NCBI GenBank assembly: GCA_017309275.1
Contig: JAFKLT010000063.1
Coordinates: forward strand, 1-55,341
Source: Sphingomonadales bacterium
Lineage (GTDB): Bacteria > Pseudomonadota > Alphaproteobacteria > Sphingomonadales > Sphingomonadaceae
DNA: 55,341 nucleotides
Direction of reading: 5' to 3'
The notes under the pieces are model-generated. The model did no database searches. It saw only the letters and a list, made by a program, of their open reading frames with translations, and had not been told where the DNA came from. The position numbers and the translations under genes were made by a program. Below are positions 50,183-55,341 of the stretch, in pieces; position 1 is the first letter of the stretch; every line of letters begins with the position of its first letter.

Positions 50183-51522
50183 TTGGTCCATGTCTCGCTG
50201 GTTTCGGCGCCGAGCAGTTCCAGCGCTATCACTTGTTCGCGGATCGTCTGTTCGCTGGCGGCGACGAGCAGTTCGCGGTCGCGGAGCTGCTGTTCGGCGC
50301 TGATCGCCGCCGAAATCGACAGGTCGCCGCGCGTTGCCGCGGCGCGGCTTGCCGACGCCTGACGGCGCAGCCCCTCAAGGCTCGCCAACGCATTGGCACG
50401 CTGTCGCCACGCCAGGTCGATCGTCGCGCAAGCGGCGAATATGTCGGCGCGGGCCTGAAACAGCCGCGCGTCATATTCGGCCCTCAGCGCATCGCGTGTC
50501 GCCTCTTCGACCGCGATGCCGCCGCGATTGCGGTTCCACAGCGGCAGGGTGAAATCGATCGACGGGCCAAGAATGAAGTTCCCGCCGGTGTCGCGATTGG
50601 CGTTGAGCGTCAGGTTGAGCGTCGGAAACTGCGCCAGGATGGCCAACCGGACGGCCGCCTCCTGCGCATCATAACCTGCGCGCAGGGCCGCAAGGTCGGT
50701 GCGCTGCACCGCGGCGCGCCCGAACAATTCGGCCGCGCCGGGCGGATGCGGCGGCGGCGGGGCCGGCGCGATCGCGATCTTCGAATCAGGTGGAAGACCG
50801 AGCAGGCGCGCAAGCTGTTGCCGCGCGGTCAAAAGATCGCCCTCGGCCCCGCGCAGCTTGTCGGCGGCATCCGCAGCGGCAACGCGCGCGGCTTCTGCCG
50901 CACTGGCCGCCACATCGCCACGCGACGCGGCAGCCGCGTTGCGCGCAAGCATCCACCGCGCATCCTCGTCCTGTGCGCGAAGGATCGATAGCTGCGTTTC
51001 AAGGCCTTCGATCCGGACCGCCTGCAGCCGCGCGGCTCCGGCCGTCTGCCATTCGTTCCACGCGATATCGAGGCGAACCTGACGCTGTTCCTCGACCGCT
51101 TTCCGGCGCGTCGCGGCCCGCGTGCGCAGCGCGTTGAGATCGAGCCCGATCGCCCCGGCAATGTTGAGCAGCGTGTCCGGCCCGCTCAGCACCTTGTCGA
51201 GGCCGAAGTTGAAGCTGGGGTCGGGAAGCAGGCCGGCGGCAAAAACCTGTGCATCGGCCAAACCGGCGCGCGACCGCATCGCGATGAGGTCCGGATTGTT
51301 GACGACCGCGATTGCGGACAGCGCCGACGGCGTCAGCGGCTGCGACATGTCGACGTTCGTCGGCGTTAGCCACGGCCGCTGGACCGCGCTTGCCTTTGTC
51401 TCCAGCGCCGCGAGGACGGGTTCCTGCAGCACGGCGGGGTTGTCGGCGAGCGGACGCGGCGCATAATGCGCGCACCCCGCACACGAAAGAAGCAGCGCCG
51501 CCAAACCGAACTTTGATCTCAT
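50179..51522 (-). CDS. TolC-family outer-membrane efflux protein (lipoprotein)
   Basis: The 447-residue protein begins MRSKFGLAALLLSCAGCAHY, a lipoprotein signal with Cys17. Two repeated TolC/OEP coiled-coil units follow, with FNFGLDKVLSGPD and TLNLTLNANRDTGGNFILGPSIDFTLPLWNRNRG strand regions. It forms the outer-membrane exit duct. It is the first gene of the operon, in the order outer-membrane factor, adaptor, pump. The ATG at 51522 is preferred because earlier codons precede any signal sequence. Confidence 0.9.
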   Translation of the reverse strand: MRSKFGLAALLLSCAGCAHYAPRPLADNPAVLQEPVLAALETKASAVQRPWLTPTNVDMSQPLTPSALSAIAVVNNPDLIAMRSRAGLADAQVFAAGLLPDPSFNFGLDKVLSGPDTLLNIAGAIGLDLNALRTRAATRRKAVEEQRQVRLDIAWNEWQTAGAARLQAVRIEGLETQLSILRAQDEDARWMLARNAAAASRGDVAASAAEAARVAAADAADKLRGAEGDLLTARQQLARLLGLPPDSKIAIAPAPPPPHPPGAAELFGRAAVQRTDLAALRAGYDAQEAAVRLAILAQFPTLNLTLNANRDTGGNFILGPSIDFTLPLWNRNRGGIAVEEATRDALRAEYDARLFQARADIFAACATIDLAWRQRANALASLEGLRRQASASRAAATRGDLSISAAISAEQQLRDRELLVAASEQTIREQVIALELLGAETSETWTK

Positions 51523-51602
51523 CCCCGGCCCTCGTTCGCGACGTCGCCAATGCCGCGCGGAATCATAACAGGCATGCGTCGAAGTTCCTGCTTGTAACGA
51601 CA

Positions 51603-52778
51603 TCAAAAGGCGCAGCAAACGCCATCTTTCTCGCCCCGCCGCCGCGTTTCCTTCCGCGCGCGCCCGCCTTCGCCGCCCTCCACCAGGCGGTCGAACAGGT
51701 CGAGATAGGATCGCGCCGATGGTCCGCTCGCATAGGGGCGCGTCACGCTCTCGGGAGAAAAGGCACGGCGGCCCGGGCGCATCGTCCAGTCATCGAGCGC
51801 GGCGGCGAACCGATCAGCATGCCGCGTATCGATGACGGCGCCGCAATCAGGATCAACCAGAAGGTCGGCAAGGAAGTGCGAGCAGGCCGTAGCGATCACC
51901 GGCACGCCCTGTGCCAACGCCTCTACAGCGACCGCAGGACCGCCCTCATAGGAAGAGGTCACAAGCATCAGATCGGCGTCGCGCAGCGCCGTATCGATCG
52001 ACGTCGAATGCCCCGCCAGCGTCACATATTGCTGCGCACCCAGATGCCGGATCAGCCGTTCCAGCGCTCCCCGTTCCGGACCTTCGCCATAGATGGTCAG
52101 GCGGACATCCCGCGATTTCGACAATTCCGCCGTGACACGGATCGCGAGGGCAAAATCCTTTTGCGCGACAAGCCGACCCGCCGCGACCATGTGCAACCGA
52201 TCGAGGGCGTGGATGGGGGCTGTTTGGGACGGGACGAGAGGCCCCGCGATATTCGGATCGTGGATCACGCTCACGGTATCGGCGTGCGTCAATTGCCGTA
52301 CATCTGCCGCCAGGCCCGACGACATGGCGACCAGCCAGTCGGCATCGCGCGCGCACCATGCCCAGGCATTCTCGATCAGGCGGCGCAATGGGCCTTTCCC
52401 GGCGGGCGCCGGCGGATTGCTTATCTTTGCGACGACCTTCGGTCGATGTTTCAGGCGGCGCACCGCGCCGGCGAGAACCAGATGAAAATTGCCGGGCAGG
52501 AACAAGACATCCGGCCGCAGCCGCTCGATCGCTGCCGGCAAGGCGCGACGAAGACGAAGGCGCGAAAATGCGCTGCGGCCGATTTCGGGCTGCAGCGCGA
52601 CGACATGCACCTCCAGCGGCACCGCGCTCCATAGCGGCCCGTCCAGCGTTCCGCACAATATGGTGACGCGGCGTCCCTCGCGCGCCCACCGCGCCGCAAG
52701 CCGAAGCGCGATCACTTCGGTCCCTCCGAACGAGAAATCGTGAAAGAGGATCAGAATATGCTGCGCTTTCAGCGACAA
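51603..52778 (-). CDS. Glycosyltransferase, GT4/GT-B type
   Basis: The 391-residue protein begins at a TTG (52778) with GAGGTG five bases upstream. The mature N-terminus AQHILILFHDFSFGGTEVIALRLAARWAREG is the GT-B acceptor-domain start with a Gly-rich turn. LRLTIYGEGPERGALERLI and SSYEGGPAVAVEALAQGVPVIAT are the donor-binding E-x7-E-type region of GT4 enzymes. It probably transfers a sugar to an envelope glycan or glycolipid. Longer starts overlap the divergent membrane-protein gene; the start is uncertain. Confidence 0.82.
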   Translation of the reverse strand: MSLKAQHILILFHDFSFGGTEVIALRLAARWAREGRRVTILCGTLDGPLWSAVPLEVHVVALQPEIGRSAFSRLRLRRALPAAIERLRPDVLFLPGNFHLVLAGAVRRLKHRPKVVAKISNPPAPAGKGPLRRLIENAWAWCARDADWLVAMSSGLAADVRQLTHADTVSVIHDPNIAGPLVPSQTAPIHALDRLHMVAAGRLVAQKDFALAIRVTAELSKSRDVRLTIYGEGPERGALERLIRHLGAQQYVTLAGHSTSIDTALRDADLMLVTSSYEGGPAVAVEALAQGVPVIATACSHFLADLLVDPDCGAVIDTRHADRFAAALDDWTMRPGRRAFSPESVTRPYASGPSARSYLDLFDRLVEGGEGGRARKETRRRGEKDGVCCAF

Positions 52779-52832
52779 GGGACACCTCGTTTTGGCGGCA
52801 TGAACGGCGCCCGGAACCGGGCCGATAGTCCG

Positions 52833-53882
52833 ATGACGCCGCCGCCCGAAAATTTCCGCAGCCGACCGGGTGTGGAATTTTCGCGCGCGCGGCGTCTGTC
52901 CCATGAAGGGGCCGATGCCGCAGACGACAGCACCGGCGCCACCACGACATGGGATAAAAGGGTGGACGCACTGACACTTCCGGCACCGGACCACGGACCA
53001 TCTTTCGACGCGCTACGCCCCCTCGCTTCGCGGTCGCGCCGCTGGCCGGCGTTTCTGACCGGCGCCATCAGCATCCTGCTCGTTGCAAGCCTCGCGCATG
53101 AGTTGCTGAGCGGCGGCCTCGACGCGCTGCGGTCCGCACTGCCCGCAACGGCCGGCTTCTACCTGGCTTTTGCGGCAATATATTTCGTCCAGCCATTCAC
53201 CGATTACGTCATCTTCCGCAGGCTCTGGCGCCTGCCGCCGGCCGGCATCGTGCCCATCCTGCGCAAGATGGTCGCAAACGAGCTGTTGCTCGGCTATTCG
53301 GGCGAAGCCTATTTCTACGCGTGGGCGCGCGAGCGGTTGAAGATGGTTGCTGCGCCTTTCGCCGCGATCAAGGATGTCAGCATCCTGTCGGCGGTGGTCG
53401 GCAACCTCGTGACGCTGGCGTTGCTGGCGCTGGCCGCCCCCGAGGCGGCCGACCTGCTCCCGCCGGGCTATGTTCGTCCGATGGTCGCCTCGGCGGCGAC
53501 GATCCTGCTGCTGTCCCTGGCGATCCTGCTTTTTCGCGGTCGGCTTTTTTCCCTTCCGCGGCGCGATCTGATCTGGGTCGCGGGCGTCCATCTTTTGCGA
53601 ACGATCGCCTATACGCTGCTCCTTGCGCTGTGCTGGCACTTCGCCCTTCCCGAAGCGCCGATCGGCCTCTGGCTCCTGCTCGTCACCGGTCGCCAGCTCG
53701 TTGCGCGCCTGCCGCTCCTTCCCAACAAGGATATCGTCTTCGCCAGCTTGGCGTTGCTTCTCGTCGGCAATGATGCGGAGGTCGCACGGCTGGTCGCGAT
53801 CACCGTCGCGCTCACGCTTCTGACCCATGCGGTGGTGCTTGCTCTGACCTGGATCCCCTATACCCGGAGCGCAGACGCATGA
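52833..53882 (+). CDS. Polytopic membrane protein of a glycan locus (flippase-like)
   Basis: From the chosen ATG this is 349 residues. The N-terminal 60-70 residues look disordered; about eight membrane helices follow from WPAFLTGAISILLVASL. The layout and the position between glycosyltransferases recall the UPF0104/lysylphosphatidylglycerol-synthase-like flippase group. The start is ambiguous: ATG 52758 has a good AGAGGA ribosome-binding site at 52745-52750 but overlaps the 5' end of the divergent glycosyltransferase; 52800 and GTG 52962 are other options. Its stop overlaps the next start by four bases. Confidence 0.7.
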   Translation: MTPPPENFRSRPGVEFSRARRLSHEGADAADDSTGATTTWDKRVDALTLPAPDHGPSFDALRPLASRSRRWPAFLTGAISILLVASLAHELLSGGLDALRSALPATAGFYLAFAAIYFVQPFTDYVIFRRLWRLPPAGIVPILRKMVANELLLGYSGEAYFYAWARERLKMVAAPFAAIKDVSILSAVVGNLVTLALLALAAPEAADLLPPGYVRPMVASAATILLLSLAILLFRGRLFSLPRRDLIWVAGVHLLRTIAYTLLLALCWHFALPEAPIGLWLLLVTGRQLVARLPLLPNKDIVFASLALLLVGNDAEVARLVAITVALTLLTHAVVLALTWIPYTRSADA

Positions 53883-54394
53883 CGCGGCTCGCCCTGATTG
53901 CAACGATGTCGTTCCTCGGCACGGCCACGGCGCACGCCGCGACTTATGGCGACGTTGCCGCTTGTGCAGCAGGCTCGACGACGCCCGCGCTGCTGGCGTG
54001 GTTCGACGGTCTGAAGGATCGAAAGGGAAAGCTGCGGCTCGAACTGTTTCCCAGCAACGATCAGGATTTCCTCGCCGACGACTTCCTGCTCGAAAAGGCG
54101 GGCAAGCCCTTTCGCCGGATCGAACTGGCGACGCCTGCCGCAGGCCCGGTGGCGATTTGCATCCGTGCACCGGGGCCGGGACGATATAGTTTCGCGATGA
54201 TCCACGACCGCGACGGGAAACGGAAATTCACCTTCTCGAGCGACGGCATCGGATTTCCCGGCAACCCGAAATTGGGCTGGAGCAAGCCAAAGGCGGCAAA
54301 GGCGACGGCCACGCTGGGCGACGGCGTCACCGAAATTCACGTCAGGCTCAATTATTTCAGCGGCATCGGCTTCTCGCCGATCAAGGAGAAATAG
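53879..54394 (+). CDS. Exported DUF2141-like protein
   Basis: The 171-residue protein has a signal peptide (MTRLALIATMSFLGTATAHA). The C-terminal half follows the DUF2141 pattern: GRYSFAMIHDRDGKRKFTFSSDGIGFPGNPKLGW then VTEIHVRLNYF. The family is secreted and uncharacterised, and is often found beside glycosyltransferases. It overlaps the previous gene by ATGA and is followed by a glycosyltransferase four bases later, so all three are likely one operon. Confidence 0.75.
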   Translation: MTRLALIATMSFLGTATAHAATYGDVAACAAGSTTPALLAWFDGLKDRKGKLRLELFPSNDQDFLADDFLLEKAGKPFRRIELATPAAGPVAICIRAPGPGRYSFAMIHDRDGKRKFTFSSDGIGFPGNPKLGWSKPKAAKATATLGDGVTEIHVRLNYFSGIGFSPIKEK

Positions 54395-54398
54395 GTCG

Positions 54399-55341
54399 AT
54401 GCGGATCGTCGATGTCTGCGAATTCTACTCACCCAACGGCGGCGGCGTACGAAGCTATGTCGATCGCAAGATGCAGTTGCTCGCCGAGCGCGGCCATGAA
54501 CTTGTGGTTCTGGCGCCGGGCGCTGAAGATCGCGAGGAACGCCGGGCAAGCGGCGGACGGATCCAGTGGATCAAGGCGCCGCCGCTGCCCTTCGACGCCA
54601 ATTATCGCATGTTCTGGGACGCTGCGCCGATCCACGCGCAGCTCGACCGCCTGATGCCCGATGTCGTCGAAGCTTCGTCGCCCTGGCGTCCGGCCTGGAT
54701 CGTCGGGCGTTGGACGGGGCCGGCGGTCAAGATATTCTTCCTGCACAGCGACCCCCTCACCTCCTATCCCCAACGCTGGTTCGGGCGCATGGCGTCGCGC
54801 GAGCGGATCAATGCCGCGTTCGACTGGTTCAACGCTTATCTCCGCCGCGCACTGCCACTGTTCGACAGCCTCGTCGTTTGCGGCGCGTCGCTCGGGAAGC
54901 GGTTGGCAGAGCGACAGATCGGCCCCGCGCAATGCATCTCGCTGGGTATCGATCGGACGGCCTTTTCGCCCATGCATCGCGACGCCCGGCTCCGCGCCGA
55001 ACTGCTCGCGCGTTGCGGGCTACCCGAGGGGGCCACGCTGCTCGTCGGAATCGGAAGACACCATGCGGAAAAGCGCTGGAACATGGCCATCGACGCGGTG
55101 CAGGCAGCCGCCGCGCGCGAGCCGCTGGGCCTGATCCTGATCGGCAAGGGTCCGGCGAGTAGCGCACTGCGCAAGCAGATCGGCGCCAATCCGCACATCA
55201 AGCTGTTCGAGCCGATCTATGATCGTCCGCAGCTCGCGACGCTCCTCGCGAGTGCCGACGCGCTGATCCATGGGTGCGAGGGGGAAACCTTCGGCCTTGT
55301 CGGCTGCGAAGCGCTCGCCTCGGGCCTGCCGCTGATCGTTC
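54399..55341 (+). CDS. Glycosyltransferase, GT4/GT-B type (3' end cut by window edge)
   Basis: The frame starts at 54399 with MRIVDVCEFYSPNGGGVRSYVD, a GT-B N-terminus with the GGG turn, and AAGGAG about 10 bases upstream. The donor domain starts VGIGRHHAEKRWNMAIDA, with GKGP and the E-x7-E-like HGCEGETFGLVGCEALASGLPLIV at the window end. The open frame covers 314 codons and the rest lies outside. It probably acts on the same envelope glycan as the glycosyltransferase at 51603. Confidence 0.82.
   Translation, partial: MRIVDVCEFYSPNGGGVRSYVDRKMQLLAERGHELVVLAPGAEDREERRASGGRIQWIKAPPLPFDANYRMFWDAAPIHAQLDRLMPDVVEASSPWRPAWIVGRWTGPAVKIFFLHSDPLTSYPQRWFGRMASRERINAAFDWFNAYLRRALPLFDSLVVCGASLGKRLAERQIGPAQCISLGIDRTAFSPMHRDARLRAELLARCGLPEGATLLVGIGRHHAEKRWNMAIDAVQAAAAREPLGLILIGKGPASSALRKQIGANPHIKLFEPIYDRPQLATLLASADALIHGCEGETFGLVGCEALASGLPLIV

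Noticed and set aside
1-55341. CRISPR arrays, transposases, integrases, rRNA genes or a prophage
   Set aside because: No spaced direct-repeat array, IS-like terminal repeats with a transposase, or phage structural genes were seen on either strand.

Overview
The window looks like chromosome of a high-GC alphaproteobacterium of the sphingomonad group (Sphingopyxis, Sphingomonas or a close relative). This rests on the argS / SPOR-protein / nagZ / scpA / scpB / tatABC string, a PEPxxWA-type C-terminal sorting signal, a Caulobacter-style cpa/tad pilus locus, and promoter motifs typical of alphaproteobacteria (GGAAC-N16/17-CGTT for the EcfG stress sigma factor, and a GAAC-N7-(G/A)AAC LexA-like box). 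Species identity is inference.

Left part (1-7.3 kb): a cut-off EF-hand protein, oxyR, a pgsA-moaD-moaE operon (phosphatidylglycerol synthesis and molybdopterin synthase), an MFS transporter broken by a one-base frameshift, a small membrane protein, an RNase T2, nadC and a nitronate-monooxygenase-like flavoprotein behind a perfect ACGT-type palindrome. Then comes an accessory patch (7.3-10.9 kb): a lower-GC gene with a HEPN-like R-x4-H motif, bounded by a 12-bp direct repeat, next to a complete arsR-arsC-acr3-arsH arsenic operon with twin operators.

Housekeeping core (11.1-24.9 kb): cyclophilin, MgtE, an EcfG-controlled entericidin-like lipoprotein, tatABC, scpAB, nagZ, SPOR protein, argS, a lipoprotein, the overlapping ispH-thrB-rnhA string, a DUF1508 protein and a FAD oxidoreductase. 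From 25.0 to 32.1 kb lies a Flp/tad pilus operon in the order cpaA-cpaB-cpaC-cpaD-cpaE-tadB-tadC. It ends at a strong terminator and lacks the usual CpaF/TadA ATPase between cpaE and tadB; no Flp pilin gene is visible either.

Right part (32.2-55.3 kb): an FAH-family hydrolase, a small Tat-signal protein, a PhoR-like kinase without a neighbouring regulator, an EcfG-controlled DUF1328 protein, an alpha/beta-hydrolase-OsmC fusion, tRNA-Gly(UCC), a PEP-CTERM protein, dinB, prfC, an enoyl-CoA hydratase/isomerase with a second ACGT-type palindrome, an HD-domain protein, a ClpP-like exported protein paired with a surface-antigen-like protein, an Rrf2 regulator, a lipoprotein, and a tripartite RND efflux operon (outer membrane factor, adaptor, pump). 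The window closes inside an envelope-glycan-like locus: glycosyltransferase, polytopic membrane protein, DUF2141-like exported protein and a second glycosyltransferase cut by the window edge.

The strongest leads are the pilus operon without its ATPase, the pair of ACGT palindromes 36 kb apart that suggest a shared acyl-CoA-type regulon, two EcfG promoters, three regulators that look leaderless, the repeat-bounded HEPN-like gene, and the uncharacterised glycosyltransferase locus. No CRISPR array, rRNA, transposase or prophage was seen.
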